A DNA stretch of 64,000 nucleotides, from the NCBI RefSeq assembly GCF_028649475.1, contig NZ_JAQSIP010000001.1, positions 248,001 to 312,000 on the forward strand, written 5' to 3'. Positions 52,863 to 62,702 of this stretch are shown here, in pieces (position 1 is the first letter of the stretch; each line of letters begins with the position of its first letter). Source of the DNA: Curvibacter cyanobacteriorum (lineage in GTDB: Bacteria; Pseudomonadota; Gammaproteobacteria; Burkholderiales; Burkholderiaceae_C). The position numbers were made by a program, and so were the translations under genes. The notes beneath the pieces are model-generated. The model was not told the DNA's origin and searched no databases. It saw only the letters and a program-made list of their open reading frames with translations.

Positions 52863-55520
52863 ATGCGGCACCCTCCCAAGTCATCCAGGTCCTACTCCGA
52901 CGACCCTTTCCTGGGCGAGCAGGCGGACTTTGCCGAGGCCACGCTGCCGCAATCGCTGTCGCCCTTGCCCGACGGCGAAGGGGCCGAAACCCAACCTGAT
53001 TTCCTGGCGTTCGAGCTGCCCGATCCACCGCCCGCGGCCGTGGCGGCCGACGCGATGTCCGATGTGGCCAGCGTTGGCGTGCTGCACCAGGCGCTGCTGG
53101 CCCAGTGGCCACAACCGGTGATGGCGCTGCTGATTGACCGCTCGCCGCGCCTGCTGTTCTGGAACCGGGCCGCCGAGCAGGCCCTGGGCTACCAGTCGGC
53201 CGACCTGCTGAGCAGCCCGGTGGGCCTGACCCTGCTGTGCCCCGACCCAGACTATTTGAGCCGCAAGCTGGAGGAGCTGGCACCGCTGGGCACCCAGTGC
53301 CGTGATTTCGAGTGGACCTTCACCTGCCGCAATGGTCAGAAGCGCCGCTTTTCGTGGACCAGCATCCCCTTGCCGCCCGCCAGTTCGGGCGAGCGCATCT
53401 TCTGGCTCACCGGGGCGGACGTCAGCCGCCGCCTGGCCACCGAACAGGTCTTGCGCGGCCGCGACCGCCTGCTGCGCTCGGTGTTCCGTCACCTGCCCGA
53501 CATGGTCTACCTCAAGGACGGCCAGGGCCGCTGGCTGCTGACCAACCCGGCGTCGCTGGCCGTGCTGGGCCTGACCGAAAAGGACGCCATCGGCAAGACC
53601 AACCTCGACCTGTCCAACCTCGGGCTGCCGATGGCCGAGTCGCTGCGCCTCAGTGCCCTGAACGAAGAGGCCACCTGGCAGTCGGGTCGGGTCTCGCATG
53701 TGCAGGAGGTGGCGGTGGACCTGCACGGGGCCCAGCGCTCCTTCGACGTGGTGCGGGTGCCCACCTTCGGGGCCAATGACGAGCGCCTGCACATGCTGGT
53801 GATCCGCCGCGACGTTACCGACCAACGCACGGCCGCCACCAAGCTGGAGCTGGCCGGCCGCGTGCTGGACCAAAGCTCGGACGGCATCCTGATCAGCGAC
53901 GCCCAGCATGAGGTCATGATGGCCAATGTGGCCTTCTGTGAGATCACGGGCTACCGCAGCGATGAGCTGGTGGGGCACCAGGTCACGCTGCTGGCCGATG
54001 GTCAGCACGACGCCCAGTTCCAGGCCCACATCTGGAGCGAGGTGCACGAGCAGGGGCGCTGGACCGGCGAGGTCTGGAACCGGCGCAAGAACGGCGAGGT
54101 GTTCCCGCAGCGCCTGACCCTGTCGGCGCTGCGCCACCGGGCCAGCGGCGAGATCACCCATTACGTGGCGGCGATTTCCGACCTCAGCTCCAGCAAGGCG
54201 GCCGAGGAAAAAATCGCCTACCTGTCGACCCAGGACATCGTCACCGGCCTGCCCAACCGCACGCAGGTGGCCCTGCATGCGCAGGCCGCACTGGAGCGCG
54301 CACGCGCCAACACCGACGGCCTGGCCCTGCTGGTGGTGGACATCGACAACTTCAAGACCCTCAACGACTCGCTGGGCCACGCGGCCGGCGACTTCCTGCT
54401 GCGTGAGGTGGGGCAGCGCCTGTCCCAGTTCGCGGGCGGGCAGGCCGTGGTGGGCCGCCTCAGTGGCGATGAGTTCGTGCTGCTGCAGTCCGGCATCAAA
54501 GGCACGGCCGACGCCGCGCACCTGGCGCAGGCCACCATGGACGCGGTGGCCCAGCCGGTCACCTTTGGGGGCTTGCCGGTCAATGTGTCGATTTCCATCG
54601 GGGTCGCCATGTACCCCTCGGACGGCGACAGTTTTGACACCTTGTTTGGTCGCGCCGACGCCGCCATGTACGCGGCCAAGCGCGAAGGGCGCGCGGCCTA
54701 CCAGTTCGCCACCGCCAGCATGAACGAGGCCGCACTCGAGCGCCTGCAGCTCGAGGCCTCGCTGCGCCTGGCCATCGAGCGCGAGGCCTTGCGCCTGGAA
54801 TACCAGCCCCTGATCGAGCTGGCCACCGGCCGCATGGTTGGTGTGGAGGCCTTGTGCCGCTGGGACGACCCGGAGCGCGGCGCGATCCCGCCCGGGGTGT
54901 TCATCCCGCTGGCCGAGGACTCGGGCCTGATCGAATCGCTGGGGCGCTGGGTGCTGCTCACGGCCACCCAGCAACTGCAGCGCTGGCACGAGGCCGGGCA
55001 TGGGGACCTGATGCTGGCGGTCAACCTGTCGGCACGCCAGTTCCAGCGCGGAGTGGTGCTGGAGCAGGTCGAGGAGGCCTTGATGGTCTCGGGCGTCAAC
55101 CCGGCCCGCCTGGAGCTGGAGCTGACCGAGAGCGTGCTGCTGCACGACGGTGAGGCGGTGATGAACACCCTGCGCCAGCTCAAGGCCTTGGGCGTGGCGC
55201 TGTCCATTGACGACTTTGGCACCGGGTACTCGAGCTTCGCCTACCTGCGCCGTTTCAAGTTCGACAAGATCAAGATCGATCAGTCCTTTGTCCGCGACGT
55301 GATCGACGACCCCGAAGACGCGGCCATCGTGCGCGGCATCATCTCGCTGGCGCTGAGCCTGGGCCTGCATGTGCTGGCCGAAGGGGTGGAGACCGAGTCA
55401 ATTGCGCAGCGCCTGCGCCACCTCAAGTGCACCTATGCGCAGGGCTACCACTTCGCGCGCCCGCTGCGGCCCGAGGTGCTGGCCGAGCGCTTCCTGAACC
55501 CGCCCCCAGCCTCCGCCTGA
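52863..55520 (+). CDS. PAS-PAS-PAS-GGDEF-EAL cyclic-di-GMP protein
   Basis: An 885-residue cytosolic sensor-effector. Three PAS domains span about residues 75-195, 200-320 and 325-445, the last followed by a PAC motif (RWTGEVWNRRKNGEVFPQRL). The GGDEF domain (about 450-615) has SGDEF at residues 534-538, a common variant. The EAL domain (about 625-875) keeps all key residues: EAL at 662-664, NLSARQF, ELTES, SIDDFGTGYSS, KIDQSF and EGVET. It is thus probably a phosphodiesterase, with synthase activity uncertain. No TM segment is seen, so the input is likely a soluble signal or cofactor. Confidence 0.93.
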   Translation: MRHPPKSSRSYSDDPFLGEQADFAEATLPQSLSPLPDGEGAETQPDFLAFELPDPPPAAVAADAMSDVASVGVLHQALLAQWPQPVMALLIDRSPRLLFWNRAAEQALGYQSADLLSSPVGLTLLCPDPDYLSRKLEELAPLGTQCRDFEWTFTCRNGQKRRFSWTSIPLPPASSGERIFWLTGADVSRRLATEQVLRGRDRLLRSVFRHLPDMVYLKDGQGRWLLTNPASLAVLGLTEKDAIGKTNLDLSNLGLPMAESLRLSALNEEATWQSGRVSHVQEVAVDLHGAQRSFDVVRVPTFGANDERLHMLVIRRDVTDQRTAATKLELAGRVLDQSSDGILISDAQHEVMMANVAFCEITGYRSDELVGHQVTLLADGQHDAQFQAHIWSEVHEQGRWTGEVWNRRKNGEVFPQRLTLSALRHRASGEITHYVAAISDLSSSKAAEEKIAYLSTQDIVTGLPNRTQVALHAQAALERARANTDGLALLVVDIDNFKTLNDSLGHAAGDFLLREVGQRLSQFAGGQAVVGRLSGDEFVLLQSGIKGTADAAHLAQATMDAVAQPVTFGGLPVNVSISIGVAMYPSDGDSFDTLFGRADAAMYAAKREGRAAYQFATASMNEAALERLQLEASLRLAIEREALRLEYQPLIELATGRMVGVEALCRWDDPERGAIPPGVFIPLAEDSGLIESLGRWVLLTATQQLQRWHEAGHGDLMLAVNLSARQFQRGVVLEQVEEALMVSGVNPARLELELTESVLLHDGEAVMNTLRQLKALGVALSIDDFGTGYSSFAYLRRFKFDKIKIDQSFVRDVIDDPEDAAIVRGIISLALSLGLHVLAEGVETESIAQRLRHLKCTYAQGYHFARPLRPEVLAERFLNPPPASA

Positions 55521-55562
55521 ACCGCGGCGGCCGTCCCCGTCCAGGGCCGACCGCCCGGCACG

Positions 55563-56552
55563 TCAGGGGTTGGTCATCACCAGTTTGCCCATCACCCCGC
55601 GCGAGCCCATGTGGGCGTAGGCGGCCTTTAACTCGGCCATCGGCATGGTGCGGTCGATCACCGGCTTGATCTTGCCCTGGCCGTACCACTGGGCCAGTTC
55701 GGCCATCATGGCGGCATTGGCCTTGGGCTCGCGGCGTGCAAAGTCGCCCCAGAACACGCCCACCAGCGATGCGCCCTTGAGCAGCGGCAGGTTCAGTGGC
55801 AGGTTGGGGATGGGGCCCGAGGCGAAGCCCACCACCAGGTAGCGCCCGCGCCAGGCGATGGAGCGGAAGGCCGGCTCGGCAAAGTCGCCCCCCACCGGGT
55901 CGTAGATCACGTCGGGGCCCTTGCCGTCGGTCAGGGCCTTGATGCGTTCACGGAAGGCGTTGGGCACTGCGTCCTGGCTGTAGTTGAGGGTCTCGTCGGC
56001 ACCGATCTGGCGGCACAGCGCGCATTTTTCGTCGGTCGAGGCGGCTGCGATCACGCGCGCGCCGGCGGCCTTGGCAATCTGGATCGCGGCCGTGCCCACG
56101 CCACCGGCGGCGCCCAGCACCAGCACGGTTTCGCCGGCCTTGAGTTGGGCGCGGTCGATCAGTGCGTGCCAGGAGGTGGCGTAGATCATGATGAAGGCGG
56201 CGGCGTCCACATGCGAGAAGCCCGCCGGCAGCGGCATGCACAGCGCGGCCTTGGCGAGGGTGTGGGTGCCAAAGCCCCCGGTGCCCGACAGGCAGGCCAC
56301 GCTGTCCCCCACCTTCAGGTGGGTCACCCCGTCGCCCGCGGCCGCCACCACGCCCGCGTACTCCGAGCCCGGCACAAAGGGCAGGGGCGGCTTCATCTGG
56401 TACTTGTTCTGCACGATCAGCAGGTCGGGAAAGTTCAGGCTGGCGGCCTTGATCTCGATCAGCACCTCACCGGCCTGCGGCGTCGGGGTGGGCAGTTCCT
56501 TCCAGTTGAGGGCGTCAACGCCCACCGGGTTCTCACACAGCCATGCATGCAT
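55563..56552 (-). CDS. NADPH:quinone oxidoreductase (zinc-free MDR family)
   Basis: A 329-residue medium-chain dehydrogenase/reductase without catalytic zinc. Visible are the N-terminal GroES-like half (FPDLLIVQNKYQMKPPLPFVPGSEYAGVV), the Rossmann motif VLGAAGGVGTAAIQIAKAAGARV and the quinone-reductase-type IYDPVGGDFAEPAFRSIAWRGRYLVVGFA. It probably reduces quinones or enoyl substrates with NADPH; the physiological substrate is unknown. Convergent with the GGDEF/EAL gene and divergent from surE. Confidence 0.9.
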   Translation of the reverse strand: MHAWLCENPVGVDALNWKELPTPTPQAGEVLIEIKAASLNFPDLLIVQNKYQMKPPLPFVPGSEYAGVVAAAGDGVTHLKVGDSVACLSGTGGFGTHTLAKAALCMPLPAGFSHVDAAAFIMIYATSWHALIDRAQLKAGETVLVLGAAGGVGTAAIQIAKAAGARVIAAASTDEKCALCRQIGADETLNYSQDAVPNAFRERIKALTDGKGPDVIYDPVGGDFAEPAFRSIAWRGRYLVVGFASGPIPNLPLNLPLLKGASLVGVFWGDFARREPKANAAMMAELAQWYGQGKIKPVIDRTMPMAELKAAYAHMGSRGVMGKLVMTNP

Positions 56553-56663
56553 TCTTTTGTCTCCAGAAAATCAGTGGGCAAATCATAGGCGGCGCCTCGG
56601 CGGCACTTGTGTCGCTGTAGCGACGGTGGGGTTTGGCGGGCCCCGGATCGGGGGGGCTCACCC

Positions 56664-56669
56664 TACAAT
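56664..56669 (+). promoter_or_regulatory. -10-like box for surE
   Basis: TACAAT 21 bases before the surE start, in the usual place for a short leader. No clear -35 is seen at 17 bases. Confidence 0.45.
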
Positions 56670-56690
56670 CCGCTGTCCATCCGATCGAAC

Positions 56691-57461
56691 ATGAAAATCC
56701 TCATCTCCAACGACGACGGCTTCCAGGCGCCCGGCATCGTGGCCTTGTACGAAGCCCTGAAAACCCTGGCCGATGTCGAGGTGGTGGCGCCCGAGCACAA
56801 CAACAGCGCCAAATCCAACGCCCTGACCTTGCATTCGCCGCTGTACGTGCACCGCGCGGCCAATGGGTTCCGCTATGTGAACGGCACGCCTGCCGATTGT
56901 GTGCACATCGCCCTGACCGGCCTGCTGGGCTACCGCCCGGACCTGGTGGTGTCGGGCATCAACAATGGCGCCAACATGGGCGACGACACCATTTATTCAG
57001 GCACGGTGGGGGCGGCCATGGAGGGCTACTTGTTCGGCATTCCGTCCATCGCCTTTTCGCAGGTCGACAAGGGCTGGGGCGAGCTGGCCTCCGCCGCCCG
57101 CAAGGCGCGTGAGATCGTGCAGCAGGTGCAGTCGCAGTCGATGCTGGGCGGCGCGCCCTGGCTGCTCAATGTGAACCTGCCCAACCTGCCGTTCGACCAA
57201 CTCAAGCCCGCACGGGTGTGCCGACTGGGGCGCCGCCACGCCGCCGAACCGGTGATCACGCAGCAAAGCCCGCGCGGCGAGACCATGTACTGGATCGGCA
57301 GCGCTGGCCCGGCCATGGATGACGCCGAGGGCACCGATTTTCATGCCACGGCCCAGGGCCATGTGGCCATCACGCCGCTCAAGGTCGACCTGACCGACCA
57401 CGCGCACCTGGGCTATTGGAGCCAGACCGCGGCCAAGCTCAGCGCCGGGGCCGGCTCATGA
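56691..57461 (+). CDS. surE: 5'/3'-nucleotidase SurE
   Basis: Metal-dependent nucleoside monophosphatase linked to stationary-phase survival. The 256-residue product begins with the diagnostic [16 protein letters not shown] carrying the metal-binding Asp pair. [26 protein letters not shown] and [24 protein letters not shown] (in two overlapping blocks) complete the active site. First gene of the conserved surE-pcm-nlpD-rpoS group; its stop overlaps the pcm start (ATGA). Confidence 0.96.
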   Translation: MKILISNDDGFQAPGIVALYEALKTLADVEVVAPEHNNSAKSNALTLHSPLYVHRAANGFRYVNGTPADCVHIALTGLLGYRPDLVVSGINNGANMGDDTIYSGTVGAAMEGYLFGIPSIAFSQVDKGWGELASAARKAREIVQQVQSQSMLGGAPWLLNVNLPNLPFDQLKPARVCRLGRRHAAEPVITQQSPRGETMYWIGSAGPAMDDAEGTDFHATAQGHVAITPLKVDLTDHAHLGYWSQTAAKLSAGAGS

Positions 57462-58291
57462 ACCAACGCCGTCCCGGTTTCCCGGCCCGACTCGACCAGG
57501 CGGTGGCCCCGCCAGGCTCGCGCAGTGCGGCGTCCGGCCCGGCCACGGCGACGGCCCAGCGCCCGGCGCCCGTCAAACCCCAGCGGCCCGGCGCGGGTGA
57601 CCGGCCCCCGGGCCTGGCCATACCCACCGGCCTGGGCATGGACTCGGCGGCGGTGCGCCAGCGCATGGTGCAAAAGCTCGCGGCCCAAGGGGTGCAATCG
57701 GCCGCGGTGCTGACGGCCATGGGCACGGTGGAGCGGCACCGCTTTGTCGACAGTGCCCTGGTCAACCAAGCTTACGAGGACACCAGCCTGCCAATCGGTC
57801 TGGGGCAGACCATCTCCAAGCCCAATGTGGTGGCCCGCATGCTTGAGTTGCTGACCCAGGCCCCCGGGGCCCAGGGCGGGGCCGGGTTGGGGCGGGTGCT
57901 GGAGATCGGCACCGGCTGCGGCTACCAGGCCGCGGTGCTCAGTCACCTGGCACGCGAGGTCTACAGCATCGAGCGCCTGCGCGGCCTGCATGAGAAAGCC
58001 CGAGACAACCTGCGCCCTATGCGCCTGGCCAACGTGCACCTGCTGCTCGGCGATGGCATGCTGGGCTACGACAAAGGCGCTCCCTACGCAGGCATCGTGG
58101 CCGCCGCCGGTGGCGAGGCCGTGCCCGAGGCCTGGTGCCAGCAGCTGGCGGTGGGCGGGCGCCTGGTGGCCCCCACCGTGATGGCGGGTGGGCGGCAAGC
58201 TTTGGTCGTGATTGACAAAACCCATCACGGTTTGCAGCAGACGGTTTTGGAGGCAGTGCACTTTGTCCCTCTAAAATCGGGCATTGCTTGA
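57458..58291 (+). CDS. pcm: Protein-L-isoaspartate O-methyltransferase
   Basis: Repairs isoaspartyl damage in aged proteins using S-adenosylmethionine. The catalytic core of about 210 residues starts near residue 65 ([19 protein letters not shown]) and has motif [28 protein letters not shown] and the C-terminal VEPLKSG-like VHFVPLKSG. The 277-residue product carries an N-terminal extension of about 60 Ala/Pro/Arg-rich residues not found in the E. coli enzyme. The ATG at 57458 overlaps the surE stop; a start at 57635 or so would give a core-only protein but lacks the coupling. Confidence 0.94.
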   Translation: MNQRRPGFPARLDQAVAPPGSRSAASGPATATAQRPAPVKPQRPGAGDRPPGLAIPTGLGMDSAAVRQRMVQKLAAQGVQSAAVLTAMGTVERHRFVDSALVNQAYEDTSLPIGLGQTISKPNVVARMLELLTQAPGAQGGAGLGRVLEIGTGCGYQAAVLSHLAREVYSIERLRGLHEKARDNLRPMRLANVHLLLGDGMLGYDKGAPYAGIVAAAGGEAVPEAWCQQLAVGGRLVAPTVMAGGRQALVVIDKTHHGLQQTVLEAVHFVPLKSGIA

Positions 58292-58304
58292 AGGGAAGAT
58301 ATCT

Positions 58305-59180
58305 ATGTGGGGTTGGCAAGGTCGGGGTGCTCTGGGGTCTGCGGTGGTGTTGGCGCTGCTGTTGGCTGGCTGCGCCTCCAAGACCACAAACCGGGCACCG
58401 GTCGAAGAACGGGGCGCTCAAACCTCGACGGGGGAGGCCGTGACCTCGTCCGCAGCGGCGCCGGTCGCGCCCGCCAAACCCCTGCCGGGCGCCGAGAACG
58501 CTGGAAAGCCTGGTTACTACACCGTCAAGCCCGGCGACACCCTGATCCGCATCGGCCTCGAAACCGGCCAAAACTGGCGCGATCTGGTGCGCTGGAACAA
58601 CCTTGACAACCCCAACCTGATCGAAGTCGGCCAGGTGTTGCGCGTGGTCCCGCCTGGGGCCACGGTCACCGAGAGTGGGGCTGTCACGCGCCCGGTGGGG
58701 GCCGCCGTGGTGACCCCGGTGCCTGCGGGCAGCACGCGCGCCAACGGCACTGCCACCGCCACCGTCACGCCCGCTCCGGCCCCGGCACCGGCGGCCGCAG
58801 CGCCGTCGGATGACGACCCCGGCTTCATGTGGCCCACCTCGGGGGCCTTGTTGGCGGGCTTTGACGAGGCCAAGAACAAGGGCCTGGACCTGGCTGGCAA
58901 GGCCGGTGACCCGGTGCTGGCCGCGGCCGATGGCCGGGTGGTCTACGCGGGCGCGGGCCTGCGGGGCTACGGCAACCTGATCATCCTGAAGCACAACAAC
59001 ACCTTCCTCACCGCCTACGCCCACAACCAGCTGCTGCTGGTCAAGGAAGACCAGGCGGTGCGCAAGGGCCAGAAGATCGCGGAAATGGGCAACAGCGATG
59101 CCGACCGCGTGAAGCTGCACTTCGAGATCCGCCGCCAGGGCAAGCCGGTGGATCCAACCCGCTACCTGCCTGCCCGCTAG
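58305..59180 (+). CDS. nlpD: LysM-LytM lipoprotein NlpD
   Basis: Outer-membrane lipoprotein that activates cell-division amidases. The 291-residue product has a lipobox LLAGC (Cys23), a LysM domain at about residues 70-115 (YYTVKPGDTLIRIGLETGQNW), an Ala/Pro/Thr linker and a C-terminal LytM domain. In LytM the first zinc ligand His is replaced: KNKGLDLAG has Asn, as in E. coli NlpD, so it should be a non-catalytic activator. The ATG at 58305 has GGGA eight bases upstream and is preferred over a TTG at 58284 inside pcm. The rpoS promoter commonly lies inside this gene. Confidence 0.94.
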   Translation: MWGWQGRGALGSAVVLALLLAGCASKTTNRAPVEERGAQTSTGEAVTSSAAAPVAPAKPLPGAENAGKPGYYTVKPGDTLIRIGLETGQNWRDLVRWNNLDNPNLIEVGQVLRVVPPGATVTESGAVTRPVGAAVVTPVPAGSTRANGTATATVTPAPAPAPAAAAPSDDDPGFMWPTSGALLAGFDEAKNKGLDLAGKAGDPVLAAADGRVVYAGAGLRGYGNLIILKHNNTFLTAYAHNQLLLVKEDQAVRKGQKIAEMGNSDADRVKLHFEIRRQGKPVDPTRYLPAR

Positions 59181-59201
59181 CCCTCAACCAAGGTCAGCCC
59201 C

Positions 59202-60239
59202 ATGAAAAAGCGCAACGGTGATCGTTTCTCCGGTTCAACCGATGCGCTGCAGCCCGAGGGGCCGGCTGCCGAGCCGGCGTCTGCCGGCTTTTTCTTGGGC
59301 GCAGACGACCCCGTGGACCGCTCCGACGGCGCGGCCGACGGGGACGCGGATGGGGCGGTCGCCATCGAGCCGCTGGCGGCCGATGCCGAGGGGGGCGACG
59401 CGCTGACCCTCTACCTGCGCGAAGTGCGTCGCACCCGTTTGTTCTCGCCGCAAGAGGAGTTCGAGGTCGCCACCCGGGCCCGCGCGGGGGACTTCGAGGC
59501 GCGCCAGTCGATGATCGAGCACAACCTGCGCCTGGTGGTGAGCATCGCCAAAGCCTATTCGGCCCGCGGCGTGCCCATGTCCGACCTGATCGAGGAGGGC
59601 AACCTGGGCCTGATGCACGCGATCGACAAGTTCGAGCCCGAGCGGGGCTTTCGCTTCTCCACCTACGCCACCTGGTGGATTCGCCAGGCGGTGGAGCGTG
59701 CGGTGATGAACCAAAGCCGCGTGGTGCGCCTGCCGGTGCATGTGGTGCGTGAGTTGCAGCAGGTGCTGCGGGCCCGGCGCTCGCTCGAGAACGACCCCGG
59801 TTTTGCCGCCCAACGCCCCGACGGGGTGCGGGTCGAGGACGTGGCCGCCTTCCTGGGTCGCGAGGTGCAGGAGGTCGCTGAACTGCTGGCGCTGGCCGAG
59901 GCACCGCGTTCGCTCGACGCCTCGCTCGACCGGTCTGGCGAGGAGCACACCTTGGGGGCCACCCTGGTCGATGAACACAACCTCGACCCCAGCGGCATCA
60001 CCCAGGACCACCAGGTCGAGACCCTGCTGGACCAATGGGTCGACAACCTTTCAGCGCGCGAAAAAGAGGTGCTGACGGGGCGCTTTGGCCTGCACGACCG
60101 CGAACCCGAAACCCTCGAAGTGCTCAGCGAGCGGCTGGGCCTGACCCGCGAGCGCGTGCGTCAGATCCAGAACGAGGCCCTGTTCAAGCTCAAGCGGCAC
60201 CTGGTGCGCCAGGGCATCACGCGCGACGCCCTGCTGTGA
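59202..60239 (+). CDS. rpoS: RNA polymerase sigma factor RpoS
   Basis: Stationary-phase/general-stress sigma factor. The 345-residue protein has an acidic N-terminal extension of about 65 residues, region 1.2 ([21 protein letters not shown]), region 2 with the -10-recognising [18 protein letters not shown], region 3 ([18 protein letters not shown]) and the region 4.2 helix-turn-helix [22 protein letters not shown]. It follows nlpD by 21 bases, the normal arrangement. Transcription from within nlpD is expected, though no element could be assigned by eye. Confidence 0.96.
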   Translation: MKKRNGDRFSGSTDALQPEGPAAEPASAGFFLGADDPVDRSDGAADGDADGAVAIEPLAADAEGGDALTLYLREVRRTRLFSPQEEFEVATRARAGDFEARQSMIEHNLRLVVSIAKAYSARGVPMSDLIEEGNLGLMHAIDKFEPERGFRFSTYATWWIRQAVERAVMNQSRVVRLPVHVVRELQQVLRARRSLENDPGFAAQRPDGVRVEDVAAFLGREVQEVAELLALAEAPRSLDASLDRSGEEHTLGATLVDEHNLDPSGITQDHQVETLLDQWVDNLSAREKEVLTGRFGLHDREPETLEVLSERLGLTRERVRQIQNEALFKLKRHLVRQGITRDALL

Positions 60240-60362
60240 CCGGGGGGCGCTGGGGCCCGAGCGGCCCCTGGCGCCCCTGGACCGGGCCGACCGGCTGACA
60301 GGGGCTCGTGCGGCGGCCTCGGTGGGGGCTGAGGCGCCTGGGGCGCAGGCCGAGCCCGCGCC

Positions 60363-60403
60363 GGAGTGCTCGGATGTTTGCGCTGGAGTGCTCTGGAGTG
60401 CTC
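60363..60403 (+). repeat. GGAGTGCTC repeats upstream of rlmD
   Basis: GGAGTGCTC occurs three times. The last two are parts of a perfect 10-base tandem TGGAGTGCTC at 60384-60403; the first copy is at 60363. The core GAGTGCTC is a near-palindrome (GAG-TG-CTC). It lies in the 261-base gap between rpoS and rlmD, which holds no gene. Confidence 0.6.
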
Positions 60404-60500
60404 TGGTGCTTGTGTGCCCGATCATTCGATGGGGAGCCGATTCGGCTTGTTCTGAGCCGCTGGGCGGCGTGGCGCCCGCGGCTCCTGAGACAATCGGGGG

Positions 60501-62036
60501 ATGACAACCGATTCTTTGCATTCCCACCCCACCGAGACCAATGCCACCGGTCTGAGCCAGTCTGCCGCCCCGTCGGCCTCCGACACCCCCGTTGACGCTG
60601 CCGAGTTGCCCCTGGACGGCGGCCTGCCGGCGGCCGATCTGCCACCGGGTTGGCTGGCCGTGAATGCGCTGGACCTGGAGGCCCAGGGCGTGGCCCGTCG
60701 GCCCGACGGCAAGGTGGTGTTCATCGACGGTGCGCTGCCGTTTGAGATCGTCAGCGCTCAGGTGAACCGCAAGAAGAACAACTGGGAGCAGGCTACGCTG
60801 ACCGAGATCCACCGCGAGTCCTCGCAGCGGGTGCGCCCGGGCTGCGCCCACTTTGGGCTGCATGCCGGCGCCTGTGGGGGCTGCAAGATGCAGCACCTGC
60901 AGGTCAGTGCGCAGGTGGCGGTCAAGCAGCGCGTGCTCGAAGACAACCTCTGGCACCTGGGCAAGGTCAAGCCCGAGAACCTGCTACGCCCCATCGAGGG
61001 CCCGGCCTGGGGCTACCGCTACCGCGCGCGCCTGTCGGTGCGCCACGTGGTCAAGAAGGGCACCGTGCTGGTGGGTTTCCATGAGCGCAAGAGCCGCTAT
61101 GTGGCCGACATGCAGGAATGCCCGGTGCTGCCCCCGCACGTCAACGCCATGCTCATGCCACTGCGCGAGTTGATCGCCGGCATGGCGGCACGCGACACCT
61201 GTCCGCAAATTGAACTGGCCTGCGGCGACAGCGTCACGGCCCTGGTGCTGCGCCACCTGGAGCCGCTGAGCCAAGGCGACCTGGACCGCCTGGAGGCCTT
61301 TGCCAACCAGCACGGCGTGCAATGGTGGCTGCAGTCCAAGGGGCCCGACACGGTGCGCCTGATGAAGCCGGGCGGCCCGGTGCTGTCGTATGCGTTGCCC
61401 GAGTTCGGCATCACCATGCCGTTCAAGCCCACCGACTTCACCCAGGTCAACCCGCACATCAACCGCGTGCTGGTGACGCGCGCGTTGCGCCTGCTGGACG
61501 TGCAACGCGACGAGCGCGTGATCGACTGGTTCTGTGGCCTGGGCAACTTCACCCTGCCGCTGGCCACCCAGGCGCGCGAGGTGCTGGGCATCGAGGGCAG
61601 CGAAACCCTGGTGGCCCGCTCGCGTGAGAACTACAGCGCCAACCAGGCCACGCGCTCGGCCGGCGAGGCCCTGTGCCCGACGGGCTTTGTGGCCCGCAAC
61701 CTGTTTGAGATGACCCCCGAGATGCTGGTGGCCGACGGCTATGCCGACCGCTGGCTGGTGGACCCGCCGCGCGAGGGCGCCTTTGCGCTCGCCAAGGCCT
61801 TGAGCGACCTGCACCAGCAGCACCTGGCGCAGCCCGGCAGCCTGCCTACGGGCTGGAACGCCCCGAAGCGCATCGTCTACGTCAGCTGCAACCCCGCCAC
61901 ACTGGCGCGCGATGCGGGCCTGCTGGTGCACCAGGGGGGCTACCGCTGTGTCTCGGCCGGCGCGGTCAACATGTTCCCGCACACCGCCCACGTCGAGAGC
62001 ATGGCGGTATTCGAGCGCACCGACGCCTGGCTCTGA
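60501..62036 (+). CDS. rlmD: 23S rRNA (uracil1939-C5)-methyltransferase RlmD
   Basis: SAM-dependent RNA methyltransferase with an iron-sulfur cluster. The 511-residue product has an N-terminal extension of about 45 residues, a TRAM-like domain, and the cluster Cys set in [17 protein letters not shown] plus a later Cys (MQECPVLPP). The SAM motif is [13 protein letters not shown], and the catalytic Cys is in [13 protein letters not shown]. The C-terminus [11 protein letters not shown]-type block ([15 protein letters not shown]) is diagnostic. GACAAT ends only six bases before the ATG and no spaced ribosome site is seen, so the mRNA may be nearly leaderless. Confidence 0.94.
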   Translation: MTTDSLHSHPTETNATGLSQSAAPSASDTPVDAAELPLDGGLPAADLPPGWLAVNALDLEAQGVARRPDGKVVFIDGALPFEIVSAQVNRKKNNWEQATLTEIHRESSQRVRPGCAHFGLHAGACGGCKMQHLQVSAQVAVKQRVLEDNLWHLGKVKPENLLRPIEGPAWGYRYRARLSVRHVVKKGTVLVGFHERKSRYVADMQECPVLPPHVNAMLMPLRELIAGMAARDTCPQIELACGDSVTALVLRHLEPLSQGDLDRLEAFANQHGVQWWLQSKGPDTVRLMKPGGPVLSYALPEFGITMPFKPTDFTQVNPHINRVLVTRALRLLDVQRDERVIDWFCGLGNFTLPLATQAREVLGIEGSETLVARSRENYSANQATRSAGEALCPTGFVARNLFEMTPEMLVADGYADRWLVDPPREGAFALAKALSDLHQQHLAQPGSLPTGWNAPKRIVYVSCNPATLARDAGLLVHQGGYRCVSAGAVNMFPHTAHVESMAVFERTDAWL

Positions 62037-62216
62037 GCCTGAGCCTGGGGTGGTCTGGGGTCGTGGGCCAGGGCGTGCCCAGGGGCGCCCCCAGGCCCCG
62101 CTGCCAGCCAGCCTGGGGTGGGGCCCTTCAGGCCGAGCGCCGCGGCCCGAGGCCCAGCGACGGGGGGACATGCCCGGTCGTGACGCCGGACGGCGGGCGG
62201 GCCTTTCGCCCGGCGC

Positions 62217-62573
62217 TCAGTGCTTGTCGGCCTTGCCCTTCTTGGGCTTGGCTTCCTCGACTTCTTCCTTGGGCTTGGCCGCTTCCGGTGGCGGGGCCAC
62301 GGGCACGGGGATCACCGACGGGGCGCCTTCGATCTTGTTCTCACGCATGTAGGCGTCCATCTCCTTCCAGCCCTCAAACACCGACGCCTTGGGGGCCTTG
62401 GGGTTCAGGGTGTAGCAGTCCTCGATGCCGCGCTGGGCGTAGCGGCAGGCCCCGCCGGTGGCTTTGGCGTCGGCTTCACGTTGCAGCACTTTGGGGTCGG
62501 GGCCCAGACCCGGGATCTCACAGCCGGCCAGCAGCAGGAGGGGAACAAGGAGAAGCAAGCGAGAAAGCATCAT
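62217..62573 (-). CDS. Predicted lipoprotein, unknown function
   Basis: A 118-residue protein with a lipoprotein signal (LLLLVPLLLLAGC) and a small domain containing two Cys (ACRYAQRGIEDCYTLNP) and a Trp/Glu-rich helix (SVFEGWKEMDAYMRENKIE), then a Lys/Glu/Pro-rich charged tail (AKPKEEVEEAKPKKGKADK). The cysteines could form a disulfide. I do not recognise the family. Two adjacent ATG codons (62573, 62570) are possible starts. It is preceded by the Bax-inhibitor gene and its terminator, so it is transcribed separately. Confidence 0.7.
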   Translation of the reverse strand: MMLSRLLLLVPLLLLAGCEIPGLGPDPKVLQREADAKATGGACRYAQRGIEDCYTLNPKAPKASVFEGWKEMDAYMRENKIEGAPSVIPVPVAPPPEAAKPKEEVEEAKPKKGKADKH

Positions 62574-62657
62574 TCGACCCGACGTTGGTACTGAATTCAT
62601 TATCGACATTCGGGGCGCCGAGTTGAATGAGTTGGCAGCGAACCGTCGCCGGCCCAT

Positions 62658-62681
62658 GAAAAAAGGCCCCGAAGGGCCTTT
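62658..62681 (-). terminator. Rho-independent terminator after the Bax-inhibitor gene
   Basis: On the minus strand AAAGGCCC-TTCG-GGGCCTTT is followed by further T (six in all). It starts 22 bases past the stop. Confidence 0.9.
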
Positions 62682-62702
62682 GGCAGTGGGGTGGTGTGGC
62701 GC

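Noticed and set aside
52881-55370. An 829-codon open frame antisense to the PAS-GGDEF-EAL gene
   Set aside because: Shadow of an unambiguous multidomain gene.
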